This document shows positions 44,950 to 55,559 of a stretch of 64,000 nt of DNA, in pieces. The stretch's first letter is position 1; every line of letters starts with the position of its first letter. The notes beneath the pieces were generated by a model. The model searched no databases, had not been told where the DNA came from, and worked only from the letters and a program-made list of their open reading frames with translations. A program made the translations under genes and the position numbers. The DNA lies in contig VZQC01005680.1 in assembly GCA_009823505.1 (NCBI GenBank), positions 4,770,559-4,834,558 of the forward strand, written 5' to 3'. This stretch comes from Rhizomys pruinosus. Taxonomy: Eukaryota > Chordata > Mammalia > Rodentia > Spalacidae.

Positions 44950-45075
44950 TCTTCACTACCAGGCAGGCTGATTCATGCTTGTAATCTCACTGCTTGGAAG
45001 GCCAAGGTAGGAAGATTGCTAAGTGGAAACTTCCAGTTGGAGATACAGAGTAGCATCCTTTCTTAAAAGTAAAAA
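44950..45075 (+). repeat. B1-like SINE, diverged
   Basis: accaggcaggctgattcatg, cttgtaatctcactgcttgg, aaggccaaggtaggaagatt. Very diverged. Confidence 0.4.
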
Positions 45076-45101
45076 ATGGGTAATTTTTAAAGTTTATTTT
45101 A

Positions 45102-45290
45102 GGGGACTGGAGATATGGCCCAGTGGTTAAGAGCAATGGCTGCTCTTGCAGAGGACCTGGGTTCAGATCCCAGTACCCACATGGTGGCTAACAACCATCT
45201 GTAACTCCAGTTCCAGAGGATCTGACGCCCTCTTCTGACCTCCTCAGACACTGCGTGACAGGGATGAACTCACATACATGCAGTGCATCT
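45102..45290 (+). repeat. B2 SINE
   Basis: gggactggagatatggccca, gttcagatcccagtacccac, ccagttccagaggatctgac. The A-tail is missing. Confidence 0.8.
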
Positions 45291-45459
45291 ATCCTGTCAC
45301 TTGGGTTGTTTCTACTGCCACACCCATCCCTCACTGACAACAGAACCTAGTTTCTTGGCTTTCTAATCAGGACCAAGGACACAGCAACTCTCCAAGAAGC
45401 TTCAGGCCTTCAGCCCAGGATTGACATTACTGAGGCATCTAGTTTCTCAGACTGAGCTG

Positions 45460-45890
45460 TATTGTGTGACACTTTCCCTGGAGAGACGCAAACAAATGTC
45501 TATTCATTCCAGATAAGGAGCCATCAGACCAAAGTCAGGATTCCACCAATGTCCAACCTGACAAATTAAGTTTACTGAGGTTCCTCCCAGGAGCATGGCT
45601 GAGAGGTGATTTACAAGGGCATGAGTGACTCAGAGGCAGGTACATCACCAAAAAGCCCACCCCAGCATGGGTAACAACCCATGAAAGCTGCATCCCTGCA
45701 TCTCTCTGCATGATGTGTAGGAAGCTGAACAGGTCAGATTGTGATCCTCCCACAGCAATTGTTACTACTTATATAATCTTGATAAGGAGCTTCACTGGCC
45801 ATATAGGTTTCAGGAACTTCCTGAGTTGTGTGTTGTCTATTTTCCGAGTCTTATAAAGTTTCATTTATTTCCTAAGTCTTAAGGAGCCTC
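45460..45890 (-). mobile_element. MT-type LTR, antisense
   Basis: gtgacactttccctggagag, aatgtctattcattccag and tcaggattccaccaatgtcc match 13206 and 52461 in order. Confidence 0.6.
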
Positions 45891-46009
45891 CCTCCAGGAT
45901 AGAATGTTTCAGATCAGGGGAAATTGATACAGTACCAGCAGCTAATATTCTGAACTCTGCAGTGCTCAGACCACCACTGTGAAAAGCAAGCTAAAAAATC
46001 CATTTTTTG

Positions 46010-46172
46010 TTTGCTTTTTTGTTTTCCTTTTTTGAGACAGGGTCTCCCTATAGCCCCAGCTGGCCTGGAACTCATCATGTAGACCAGGCTGGCCTTGAAC
46101 TCACAGAGATCCACCTCTGCAACCCGCCCTCCCCATCCTGAGTGTTGGAATCAAAGGTGTGTGCCACAAAGC
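46010..46172 (-). repeat. B1 SINE, antisense
   Basis: cttttttgagacagggtctc, cctggaactcatcatgtaga, tcaaaggtgtgtgccaca. Confidence 0.85.
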
Positions 46173-46989
46173 TATCAAATTGTTCCATTTCTCTAGACAA
46201 CCCTGATTAATGCAGGGTTTCTTTGTATTTTTCATTTTTTATTTGTTATTAAACTTTTTCCATACATCATACATCATTTCTCAATCCAATTTAGAGTTGT
46301 ATTTTTCACTTCATTTGATCCAGTCAGTAGACCTCTCTCTCCCAGTGGGATCAAATACAAGGTCCCTGACAGGCGGCTGTGTCTTCTCTATGCTCTGCCA
46401 CCAAATGTGGTCAATCCAGAGTGATACAATTTTGAGTGGCAAACTGAAGTGACAAATAGCTGACAGCATCCTTTCAAATGTTTGGCTCACTTTGAAATGT
46501 CCCACACGGACTCCTGTGTTTACCCAGGCGGCAGCACCGTCAGGGGAGGTTGTAGGACCTGTAGGTCCATGGCTAGCTAGTAGAAATGGGTACTGGATGC
46601 TGTATAGCATCTTCATTTGGAATTGAAATATTCCCTCCAGGAGGGAGGGGAAGAGACTCCTGAGATTTAGGAAGTAAACAAATATCCTGCGTCTCAGAGA
46701 GCTGAAGCTTAGAAGGTTCATGATGGGCCCCCTCCCCAAGGTTATGGAAGCAGTAAACAACTGCTAGCGGAGACTTTGATCAGCTGAGGAGCCCAGAGGA
46801 CATTTTCAGATTTGTCAGCATCCAGCAAATTGTCCCAAGAGCTCTGGGGATGCATCTCTGAATTGTTACCTGTGTTAAGGTGGGCTTTTTTGCTGGGGTA
46901 GCCGCATTTGTACCATCTCTGCTTCTGTAAATTTTTATGTTAGATTTTTCTTCATGTTATCTGTGTGTATATGCACACAGGTATGTACT
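46173..46989. other. Unassigned
   Basis: A 149-codon minus frame (46760-46311) is the longest non-repeat frame here. It shows no domain, no signal peptide that I trust, and no splice context, and a plus-strand frame overlaps it. I leave it as non-coding, possibly old retroelement. Confidence 0.3.
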
Positions 46990-46995
46990 TGTGTG

Positions 46996-47047
<52 letters not shown>

Positions 47048-47061
47048 TGTCTGTCTGTCTG
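46990..47061. repeat. (GT)n(CTGT)n microsatellite
   Basis: About 28 GT units with one GC interruption, then four CTGT units. Confidence 0.95.
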
Positions 47062-47065
47062 AAAA

Positions 47066-47570
47066 GTCTCACACAACACTACAGGGAAAACTTGAAGGTC
47101 ATATCCACCTCTGGTTTGGGCATGAGCCCTCTACTTTCTGATCCACTGAGAGGATCAGCACCCCTCCACCACGTGCTCCCACTGAAAAGCTCCTCCGCCG
47201 ATGCAATAAACCAGATTAGCCAAATCAAAGTATAAAAAAGGGTTTAGTGGAACTTGACTTCTCTGGGGAGGATTCACTGATCTCTTAGGCAGAGGTCAGG
47301 GAAGTCCCGCCCCTGGGCTGGGGTAGGGGCTTTTTATAGGGCAAGGAAGGGAGAGTGGTGACGTGTCAGTAAAGTACTGGGGCACTGCCCTATTAGGTGA
47401 GTTTTAGGTCCCTGTAGGTGGGTCTTGGGTCCCATGGTCACTTTGGAATCCAGAACTAGGTGTTGGCTTTAACCAGTATGTTGGGGGGGGGGGTTGTAAG
47501 CAGGGGCTTCTGGCCAGAAGAGAAAGTCAGGGACCTCCCTGTCCACGCCATTTTGGCCTTTGTCCCACCT
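47066..47570 (-). repeat. Possible LTR, antisense
   Basis: ggctttttatagggcaagga is a TATA-like complement and gcaataaaccagattagcca lies to its left. The region interrupts nothing clear. Assigned only as LTR-like; includes an 11-G run near 47483. Confidence 0.3.
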
Positions 47571-47702
47571 CTGGCCTAATGCCCACACCATGCCTTCCTG
47601 ACCAGGATGGACTGAGATTACGAACCCAAATAAATCTTTCCTTCCTTAAAATTGCTTCTCTCAGACATTTTGCCATGGTGATGAGAAAAAGCAGCTAATA
47701 TA
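47571..47702 (+). repeat. MaLR LTR 3' fragment
   Basis: ccatgccttcctgaccagga, aacccaaataaatctttcct, then a ccatggtgatgagaaaaag end. Same 3' end type as 1969-2095. Confidence 0.6.
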
Positions 47703-48034
47703 TGTACTTCCTCATGGTGAGATTGAACTTATGCTGGCTTGTGCCAAGGATACATAGTACTGGCTAAAATTCATGGTCCCTAGCCCTGAGCCAAGTTCTA
47801 TTCTAAAGAATGGAGCATCTCATTTTACAGTTCCTATAGTCATAGTATAGCATCCCAAACAGGAAATGGAATTATGGAGACATTAAGTGCTCTGCTCAAA
47901 GCACCATGGGAAAGCAATGAGGCTTTATGGTGTGGATCAAGTCTGGAGTAAACCCATTGGAATTTCCAGGTTCTTCTGTCCTGGAACAAAGAATTGAACC
48001 AGGGGCAGATGGATAGTTGTAGAAATAGAGATGG
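47703..48034. other. Unassigned
   Basis: About 330 bases with nothing recognised. Confidence 0.3.
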
Positions 48035-48062
48035 GCTTTTTTAGGATTTATTTTTATTTGTG

Positions 48063-48099
<37 letters not shown>

Positions 48100-48245
48100 A
48101 TGCAGGGCCCATGGAAGCCAGAAGAGGGTGTCTTATCCCCTGGAGCTGAAGTTATAGGTAGCTGTGAACCATCTGACATAGGTGCTGGGAACCAAAATCC
48201 AGTCCTGTGCAAGAGCTGCAGCCAGGACTTACCAAGCCAGTCCCT
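48035..48245 (-). repeat. B2 SINE with (GT)n, antisense
   Basis: (GT)n at 48060-48098 lies in the tail side; agccagaagagggtgtctta, ctggagctgaagttata and aaccatctgacataggtgct follow. Confidence 0.75.
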
Positions 48246-48250
48246 AGATA

Positions 48251-48400
48251 TAGAAGATATCTATTAAGATAGAGAAGGGGCAGGGGCAGTATCTCCATAG
48301 TAGATATAGTTTATTAAGATAGAGAAGGGGCAGGGGCTGTATCTCCAAAGTAGATATAGTTTATTAAGATAGAGAAGGGGCAGGGGTGGTATCTCCATAA
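48251..48400 (+). repeat. 50-bp tandem triplication
   Basis: Three head-to-tail units at 48251, 48301 and 48351, each with attaagatagagaaggggca followed by gggg..gtatctcca. Units 2 and 3 differ at about five positions, so the event is fairly recent. The unit covers the head of the ID element that follows. Confidence 0.9.
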
Positions 48401-48465
48401 TAGAGCACTTGCCTCACAGGCATGAGGCTCTGGGTTCAATCCCCCAGTGCTGCCACAGAGAGAAA
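48380..48465 (+). repeat. ID SINE
   Basis: gggcaggggtggtatctcca, tagagcacttgcctcacagg, catgaggctctgggttcaat, cccccagtgctgcca: the tRNA-Ala-like ID core. Its 3' tail runs into a GA array. Confidence 0.75.
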
Positions 48466-48488
48466 GAGAGAAGAGGGAGGGAGGGAGG

Positions 48489-48559
<71 letters not shown>
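48462..48559. repeat. (GGGA)n(GA)n array
   Basis: About five GGGA units (48475-48495) then about 32 perfect GA units. The Ser/Leu-rich 159-codon frame on the minus strand is this array plus L1. Confidence 0.95.
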
Positions 48560-48561
<2 letters not shown>

Positions 48562-48629
48562 TCCTGAAAATGGAAGTTGGAGACCTGGCAATTTCCCAAG
48601 ACTGAAAAGCCCCAGCTCCAATGATAATG

Positions 48630-48945
48630 TGTTTGTTTTGATGCCAGCCGCATGCTGTTTTTACTACTATAGCTCTGCAGTATAACTTGAAATCAGGGCT
48701 GGTGATACCTCCAGCAGTGTTTTTATTATTCAGGAATGTTTTGGCTATCCTGGGTCTTTGTGTTTCTGTATAAAAATTGTGATTAGTTTTCAATTTCTGT
48801 GAAGAATTGGGTTGGAATTTTGATGGGGATTGAATGGAATCTGTAGACTGCTGTTAGTAAGAAGGTCATTTTCACAATATTAAACCTACCAATCCACAAG
48901 CATAAGAGAGCTTCCATTTTCTGGTATCCTCTAAACCTCCTGATG
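48630..48945 (-). repeat. L1 ORF2 fragment, inverted
   Basis: On the minus strand the frame reads [17 protein letters not shown] and [16 protein letters not shown], diagnostic for the L1 ORF2 region after the reverse transcriptase core. It is opposite in orientation to the L1 3' UTR that starts right after it. Confidence 0.8.
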
Positions 48946-50047
48946 ACTTATTGCTGTACCCGTAGATAACAGCTTCTCATTAAAGAAGCTTCCTGTTGTA
49001 GTACATGGATATTAACATGGAGAGACCCACAAATAGTCAAGATAGAGAGAATAAGAGTGCAGAATGTTCAGCCCCAGATAGAATATCCATATCACTCCAT
49101 TTGCTCCCAAGGCTCAAGAATCATGTCAAAGAGGAAGCATAAACATAGTAGGAGACAGAGGCAATACATGACTAGAAGGAAAATGTTTCCTGGTTGTAGC
49201 AGGCCAGTTGCACATATGAATTCACAGTACTTGGGACAACATGCACAAGAATTGTGTAAGCCTAAGCAGACAAAATCCTGACATGGGGTAGGGAAGGTGG
49301 GCACAAAGTTCCATCCCTAGCAGGGGCTCTGTTAGCAATTGGAGAAGTGCTGGGTGAGGGAGAGTTAATTTTCTTTAAAACCGTGTGTATTATTCAGGGT
49401 TCTCTAAAGAAACAGAAGTAACAGGACGAATATATAGCTATATACAATTTATCGATTTGCTCACATGACAGAGCTCAAGTAGTCCAACAGTAGCCACACC
49501 ACACTGGAGAGGCTGAGAATCCAGGGAACTGCTCAGTCCACAAGGCTGGATGTCTCAGTAGTCCCAATCTGGTGCTGAAGGCCTGATGGATTCCAGGAGA
49601 TCTGCTGGTCTCAGTACATGCTGGGATCCGAAGGGTTGATCACAGCAGCAAGAAAAACTCACCAGTGAGAGAGAGGCAAGCCACAGGGGGGGGGGAAAAA
49701 GGTACAGCTCCCTCTGACATGGCCTTTTATACTGCCTACTGGCAGAAGGTAACGCCCACATTTGGGGTTTGCCATCCGGGTTGAGGTAGTCCAATCCAAA
49801 GATCCTTTTTCTCTTATTTGTTCCTTAGTCCAGTCAAGTTGACACCCAGGATTAACCATCACAGTGTGGGTGGCCCCTGGTAGGTCAACTACATGCCTGT
49901 GGATGGCACACACCCTAGGGTACATAGAGAGCACAAATAGAACTCTGTGGGTTTAAAAAAATGAGGATACAAAGTCGGGTGGGAGGTGGTTCTGGAAAAG
50001 CTGGGGGAGGATTGTATGACCAAAATACAGTCCGGGGGGGGGCGGCC
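48946..50047 (+). repeat. L1 3' UTR, sense, split by an LTR
   Basis: gtacatggatattaacatgg, aatgttcagccccagataga and gttagcaattggagaagtgc (to 49383), then after the LTR ggcccctggtaggtcaacta and aaaatgaggatacaaagtc (49870-50040). With the inverted ORF2 fragment on its left this is one 5'-inverted L1 insertion. Confidence 0.7.
49384..49865 (-). mobile_element. MaLR/ERVL-type LTR, antisense
   Basis: From tgtattattcagggttctc to aggattaaccatcaca: TGT at the left and ACA at the right, as an LTR should have. It sits inside the L1 3' UTR, between the ctttaaaaccgtg and gtgtgggtggcccc pieces. Same family as 24488-25018. Confidence 0.65.
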
Positions 50048-50275
50048 TGGAGAGATGGCTCAGTGATTAAGAGCACTGGCTACTCTTGCAGAGGACTTCA
50101 GTTGATTCCCAGCACCCACATGGAGGCTAACAACTGTCTGTAACTCCAGGTCCAGGGGATCTGACATCCCCTTCTGACCACCACAAGCATTGTACAACAT
50201 GGGTGCACTTACATACATGCAGGCAATACAATCATACACATAAAATGAAAATAATAAATAAAATATATCTTTAAA
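50048..50275 (+). repeat. B2 SINE
   Basis: gcctggagagatggctcagt, gttgattcccagcacccaca, aggtccaggggatctgaca, tail aaaatgaaaataataaata. Flanked by aaaatacagt (50023 and 50275), a probable 10-bp TSD. Confidence 0.85.
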
Positions 50276-50450
50276 AATACAGTGTAGGTAATTCAGAGCA
50301 CTGTGACCCTTTATTATTCATTTGCAAAGTACCACCTTGCCAACATTTGCCTGTCACATGCTTTTCTGATACATGCTCTGTTCTTTACATGTAGTCATGG
50401 TGGGGAAGGGTTTCTCTTCTTCCTCTATTATTGGTTTCTTTCATATGTCA

Positions 50451-50452
<2 letters not shown>

Positions 50453-50512
<60 letters not shown>

Positions 50513-50640
50513 TTTAGACAACTTCATATATACAAGGAATTTTGATAATATGCACCCCTCCTGCCAACTCCTCCCATGTCCCCTTTCCCACATCCCTCTC
50601 CCAAATCCATGTCCAGTTCTTCTATTATTTGTTCGGTTTG
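50453..50640 (-). repeat. L1 3' end with long A-tail
   Basis: 57 uninterrupted T (50453-50509) followed by C/T-rich sequence (cccctcctgccaactcctcc) that is the complement of the G-rich end of rodent L1 3' UTRs. Short, 5'-truncated insertion. Confidence 0.6.
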
Positions 50641-50644
50641 GTTT

Positions 50645-50800
50645 GGTTTGGGAGTTTAGGGAAGTTTGTATGTTTGAGACAGCATCTCCCTGTAACATCA
50701 GTTGGCCTGAAATTTGCTATGTAGACCAGACTGGTCTCTATCTTACAGAGATCTACTTGCCTCTGCCTCCCAAGTGCTGGGATTAAAGGCATGAACTATG
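50645..50800 (-). repeat. B1 SINE, antisense
   Basis: gtttgagacagcatctccct, tgctatgtagaccagactgg, ctgcctcccaagtgctggga. Confidence 0.8.
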
Positions 50801-50807
50801 TCTCCTG

Positions 50808-50950
50808 ATGGCTTGTTTTGTTTCTGAGACAGGGTCTCATTATGCACCCCCTGCTATGTAGACCATGATGGCCTCAAACTCACAGAGATCCACTTAGCTC
50901 TGCCTCCCCAATGCAGGGATTAAAGGTTGCAGCATCACACCTGGCTTTTC
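50808..50950 (-). repeat. B1 SINE, antisense
   Basis: tttctgagacagggtctcat, gtagaccatgatggcctcaa, atgcagggattaaaggttgc. A second antisense B1 adjacent to the first. Confidence 0.8.
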
Positions 50951-50990
50951 CAATAGGATGTATAATAGGATATGGTTGTGCATGCATAGC

Positions 50991-51310
50991 TGTTGAAAGT
51001 GCTTGGTAGCCTGGAAGCATGCCAGTCTTCAGGTAGAGAGGAAGGCCACCTGTGACTGCATTGTGCTGAATTGCCTGCCTATCTTTCCCACGGGAATCTG
51101 CCCCTAGGTGAGAACTGCTTATATCAACAAATTGTGTGAGACAAACGCCTGATAACAGAGCTCTTGATATTTACATAGTGTGAGGCGGGGGATCTGGGGG
51201 CGGGGACTGAGATATGACATCACTCTGCTTATATAAGGAAGGTGCTATAAAACAATAAACAGATTCTTCTTTGCCATCAGACAGGAGTATCTGGTCTGTT
51301 AATTTCCACA
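50991..51310 (+). mobile_element. LTR, probably ERVK-like solo
   Basis: TGTTGAAAG at 50991 to TTCCACA at 51310, about 320 bp. It has a tatataaggaaggtgc TATA region (51231), caataaacagattcttct (polyadenylation signal) 20 bases later, and a short R-U5. No primer-binding site or interior is recognisable to the right. The left boundary is uncertain. Confidence 0.55.
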
Positions 51311-52279
51311 TGTGTGTAAGTTAAGCCCATCAGGCTTGTGTTTGTGTGGGAGTGCTAGTGGGTATTGGTTGGAAAAGGGTCTTGCTGTCAGACCACCAAC
51401 CTGGGAAGTGAGTACTGAGTAGCTGGCTGGGTCTTGACTGGACAGAGGCTTGCAGAGAGCCACCAGTCTGTGAAATCTGTCTCAGGGTGCCGTCAATCCC
51501 TGGCAGGTGAAATTTGTTTGGCCATAATGGGGTGGTGGCTGTCACCCCAAGGCCAAGGGTCTGCATTGGGGCAAATAGCTGGGCCAGACCTGACTGCGGG
51601 GCAGAATTCCCCATGGCCTGTACTGCTTCTCTGCGCTAGCTCCCATGAGGAAGCCGCAGGCAGCTTCCTCCCCTCCTCCCTTTGTTCCCTTTTAATCCAG
51701 CGGATTAATTTGCATCTCTGTCTCCAAGTGTGGGAGAGTGCTAACCACACCGGTCTCATGTATTAATATTGATGCCTCTTTCTCCACTCTGTCCTCCTGC
51801 CATGAAGGTAGTATTCAAAGCCATGCAGCCTCCCCAACACCAGAACCTGAGTAAGTTCTACCCAGTATGGGGAATTCAGTGGCAGGCTGTTAGCTTAAAC
51901 TACGCTCTGTTTCCATGTGCACCATCCTTAATTAAGCCTGTGGTGGGCCTCTCATCTTCTGAGAGAAAAAGAATCGCCCTCTTCCACCCCACAGAGGGAG
52001 AAGGCTAATGCCCTGTGTCCAATTTTCTTTTCATTGCTATTTTTATTATGGGGACTCAAGTGCTCAGTGAGTCTAAAGTGAAAACAGGGAGAGTCAATTT
52101 TGTCAGCCTCATCTAATAAAGTTCTTAATGGGTTTCTTACCCTTTATCATAAATACTTCTGTTGTGTCTAAACTCTTTCCCAATTGCACAGTCATACATC
52201 TCATACATCTTGCTTTCAAAACAAAAATTTGAACATTTCAAAAGAGATGGTCCTTTTGTGTTTAGGTTTCTTTTAAAGA
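51311..52279. other. Unassigned, partly non-repetitive-looking
   Basis: 51311-51760 is GC-rich with overlapping frames on both strands. 51770-52130 has no mobile-element motif and a clean, balanced composition; it is a candidate for conserved non-coding DNA. No exon is supported. Confidence 0.3.
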
Positions 52280-52892
52280 CTTGTTTTCTTTTGATTTATA
52301 TGTCTATGTATGTGTATATAAACTTGAGTTCAGTGCCACAGAGGTCAGTAGTGGACATTTGATCCCTAGAACTCAAGTTACAGGTGGTTGTGAGCTGCCC
52401 AACATAGATGCTGGAAACCAAATTCAGGTCTTCTGAAAGAACAGTGTGCATACTTAACCATGGTTTTGTGACACTGTTCCTGGGGAGAAATGAACCCCAC
52501 AAAGGGATCCAATGACAGGACAGCACCAGAGTCCAACTTACTGAACCACTGAGTTTTACTGGGGTTATTTTCAGGAGTAGAAAGGACTCACAGACAGCTG
52601 CATCACCAAAGCCACCTCAGCATGGTGTGCTCACTGCACAACTACAGGGAGCTCAGCAGATTGGAGAGTGTCTCCTCCAGGCAGCTCAGCTGGTCTGAGA
52701 GTGTCTCTCAGCTCTCCTGGACAGGGAAGGGCCTAGTGAACCTGGTCAACTATTGAGCTGTTTACTTTCTGAGATTAACAAGCTTCCTTGCAGTATGGAA
52801 TATCTCACATCCTCTGGAAACATCCTGTTGATGGAAGGGTTTATCTCAGAGTTAATTGCTACAAAACAACCTCTGAGCCATCTTTCCAGCCA
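52280..52892 (-). repeat. B2 SINE split by an MT LTR
   Basis: Antisense B2 from the tail (52280) to gtgcatacttaacca (52460). The last part of the head, ctctgagccatctttccagc, reappears at 52871-52890 beyond the LTR, so the LTR is younger. Confidence 0.8.
52461..52868 (-). mobile_element. MT-type solo LTR, antisense
   Basis: About 408 bp from tggttttgtgacactgttc to aattgctacaaaaca, i.e. TG at one end and CA at the other, with matching TTTTGT-type inner ends. Inserted in a B2; target repeat about aacca/aacct. Confidence 0.75.
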
Positions 52893-52974
52893 TGATATAT
52901 ACATATATTGTGCCATTTTCTATTTGAAAATTTGCTTCTCTTTCATTAATTTATACCAAACACTGATGGATCTG

Positions 52975-53160
52975 GGTGTAGTAATAGTGCACACTTATAG
53001 ACCCAGCATTCAAGAGGTTTAATGAGCTTGAGACCACTCTGGGTTTCATAAAAAGATGTTGTTCTCCCAAAGCAAGCAGGGTGAAGATAGGAGCCAGCTG
53101 GTGGAATGTTCATCTAGCATGCATGAAGCTCCAGTTCCACCTCATCCCCACATAAAACTG
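52975..53160 (+). repeat. B1-like and ID/B4-like fragments
   Basis: tgggtgtagtaatagtgcac and agacccagcattcaagagg (B1-like, to 53060), then ctggtggaatgttcatctag catgcatg (ID-like). Diverged. Confidence 0.4.
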
Positions 53161-53162
53161 GG

Positions 53163-53360
53163 TGTTTGAACCAGAAAGATGACTCCTCGGGTTGGGGGTG
53201 GGAACACCTGTAGCCAAGCCTATTGATCTGAGTTAAATCCTGGGACCCAGGTAGTAAAAGGAGAGAACTGACTCCCCAAAACTGTCCTCTCACCTCCATA
53301 CACAGTCTGTGGAATGTGCACACACACACAAATAAGTAAATCAATGAATAAATGTAATTT
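53163..53360 (+). repeat. B3 SINE
   Basis: aaccagaaagatgactcctc, gatctgagttaaatcctggg, aactgtcctctcacctccat, CA-containing tail. Confidence 0.65.
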
Positions 53361-53368
53361 TAAAAAAT

Positions 53369-53600
53369 TAGGGGCTGGAGAGCTGGAGAGCTGGCTCAGC
53401 AGTTAAGAGCACTGGCTGCTCTTACAGGGGACCCAGGTTCAATTTCCAGGACCCATGTGGTGACTAACAACTGTACATAACTCCAATTCCAGGGGAATCC
53501 AGAACCCTCTTCTGACCTCTGTGGGCATTGCATGACACGAGTGCACTTACATACATGCAAACAATATATTCATACACATAAAATAAAAACAATAAATCAA
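53369..53600 (+). repeat. B2 SINE
   Basis: ggggctggagagctggagag (a 9-bp duplication in the head), gttcaatttccaggacccat, caattccaggggaatccaga, tail cataaaataaaaacaataa. Confidence 0.85.
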
Positions 53601-53639
53601 AAAAAAATTATTTAACTTTGAGTATTGTAAAAGTCATAT

Positions 53640-55383
53640 GGAAACCTGAAACTATAGACACTTATTAAATCTATACATATACATAGATAAAAAGAGTGAC
53701 TTAAACAGAGTGACTCTATACTGGCAGGACAATGCCCCTAGTGGACACCACAAGTTAGCAAATAAAAAGCCCAGTGCTAAGAATGGGCTCCCTCTTTTGG
53801 AGTTGTCAACCAGGGAGTTTCTATGGACCTTCAAACAATGCTGTCTATTGCCATTGTTCTTGGTTACCTTCTGGAACCCAACGGTAAGGCCTTATTGTTG
53901 AAGACCTGAAGACACTATATATACACATATACATAGAGATATGTGTGTATGTGTGTGTATGTGTCATAGAACAAACATGGAGAATGAAGCTGTCACTGAC
54001 CTCAAAGCTTCATCTCTATTGGTTTCATAGTGCTGGAAGGGGCTAAGCAAAGTACTGGAAAAGAAAAGTAGTCAGCAGCTTTACCTGGCTGTGAACACTG
54101 TGATCTACACTAATGAGTGGCCTGCCAAGAAATGCCTGGGGCTGCAATAGTAGCATGAATGTTATGGAAGCACCCAGTCACCAGTCACCTTCAGATTGGA
54201 TTTAAAGCCTGCCTCACAAGGTGGAGCAAATGCTGGACACTGTTATAATGGCCAAGACCCTGTGGCTAGACAGGTCACAGGCCATAGAGGAGATCCTGCT
54301 ACTATTATCCTGTTAAATGGGCATAATATTAAAATGACTCCTAATGACTTATTGTTATACCAATAGGTAAATGCATCTCTCCAGTCTCACCAGAGAGGCA
54401 TCTTCTTACAGCAGGTGGTAATTAACACAGAGAGTCACACCTGGTAAATAAATATGTAGAGAATAAGACTGTGGAGTACTCAGCCTTAAATGGGACACTT
54501 ATTTCACACCATCTCCTCCAGAAACTCAGGGATCCTGTGGAAGAAGGGGTGGAAAGATTGTAGGAGCCAGGGGTGATGGATGAATATAAGGAAACAGTGT
54601 TTTCTGGATACAACAGGTCAGCTGGATGTATGAGCCCACAGAACTTGTGATAACACTCACAAACCCAAGCCAGACAAAAGCTCAGTGTGGAGGAAAGAGG
54701 TGGGGTGGGCAAGAAGTCCCAGGCCTAGCTGAGGATCTAATGGCAATTGATAGCAACTGGAAGAGGGAGACTAAGTTTTCTTTAAGGGTGTGATGCATGG
54801 TGGGTTGGCCAGGCTCCAGGGTGTGATACATGGTGGGTTGACCAGGTTCCAGAGTGTGGTGCATGGTGGGTTGGCCAGGCTCCAGGGTGTGATGCATGGT
54901 AGGTTGACCAGGCTCCAGGGTGTGATGCATGGTAGGTTGACCAGGCTCCAGGGTGTGGTGCATAGTGGGTTGGCCAGGCTCCAGGGTGTGGTGCATGGTA
55001 GGTTGGCCAGGCTCCAGGGTGTGATGCATGGTAGGTTGGCCAGGCTCCAGGGTGTGGTGCATGGTGGGTTGACCAGGCTCCAGGGTGTGATGCATGGTAG
55101 GTTGGCCAGGCTCCAGGGTGTGAGGCATGGTAGGTTGGCCAGGCTCCAGGGTGTGGTGCATGGTAGGTTGACCAGGCTGGAAGCGATGGACCCACACTCA
55201 ATAGCATTTGGGAAACACAAATGAGACTCAATTAGAAACACAAATTAGGCCTTAAAAGTATTAAAGGTCATGAAATGAATTGGGTAGGAGAGGTGGATCT
55301 GAAAGGAGATGATGGAGAACATCTCAGTATGATCCAAATGCGTTGTAGGAAATTCCTAAAGAACCAATAAAAGTATTCTTTTA
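53640..55383 (+). repeat. L1 3' UTR with minisatellite
   Basis: Long sense L1 3' UTR: gcaggacaatgcccctagtg (53725), gggctgcaatagtagcatga (54141), taattaacacagagagtcac (54419), gatctaatggcaattgatag (54734), then the minisatellite, and an end with accaataaaagtattctttt (55362). No ORF2 is seen at its left, so it is either 5' truncated or very diverged there. It is the best copy of this UTR type in the window. Confidence 0.65.
54786..55178. repeat. 33-bp minisatellite, 12 units
   Basis: Units of 33 bases in exact register from 54786 to 55149 (eleven full, a twelfth of 30). Each unit has gggtgtg, tgcatggt, ggttg, ccaggctcca. Variants affect only a few positions (gatgcatgg or ggtgcatgg; gttggccagg or gttgaccagg). 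Because 33 is a multiple of three, every frame is open, giving 11-residue repeats on both strands that are not genes. Confidence 0.97.
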
Positions 55384-55384
55384 A

Positions 55385-55540
55385 AACCTCAGCCAGGACT
55401 GATGATGGTGCACACCTTTAATCCCAGCACTCCGGGAGAAGAAGTAGACAGATCTCTGTCAAATAAGGGCCAGCCTTGTCTACATAGCAAGTTCCAGCTT
55501 AGCTGGGGGAGATCCTGTCTCCAAAACAAACTAACAATAA
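55385..55540 (+). repeat. B1 SINE
   Basis: tgatgatggtgcacaccttt, aatcccagcactccgggaga, gatcctgtctccaaaacaaa. It sits right at the L1 3' end. Confidence 0.8.
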
Positions 55541-55559
55541 AAATCTCTGTGTGTAAAAA

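Noticed and set aside
46311..46760. 149-codon minus-strand frame
   Set aside because: No recognisable domain, no splice or start context, and an overlapping plus-strand frame. Chance or old retroelement is more likely.
48314..48793. 159-codon frame with Ser-Leu repeats
   Set aside because: It is a GA microsatellite read through into an inverted L1 ORF2 fragment.
54786..55178. Possible CRISPR-like array
   Set aside because: Units are contiguous with no unique spacers, in a mammalian genome. It is a minisatellite.
54682..55241. Long open frames of 144-171 codons on both strands with 11-residue repeats
   Set aside because: They are the 33-bp minisatellite read in all frames. The unit length is a multiple of three, so frames stay open without selection.
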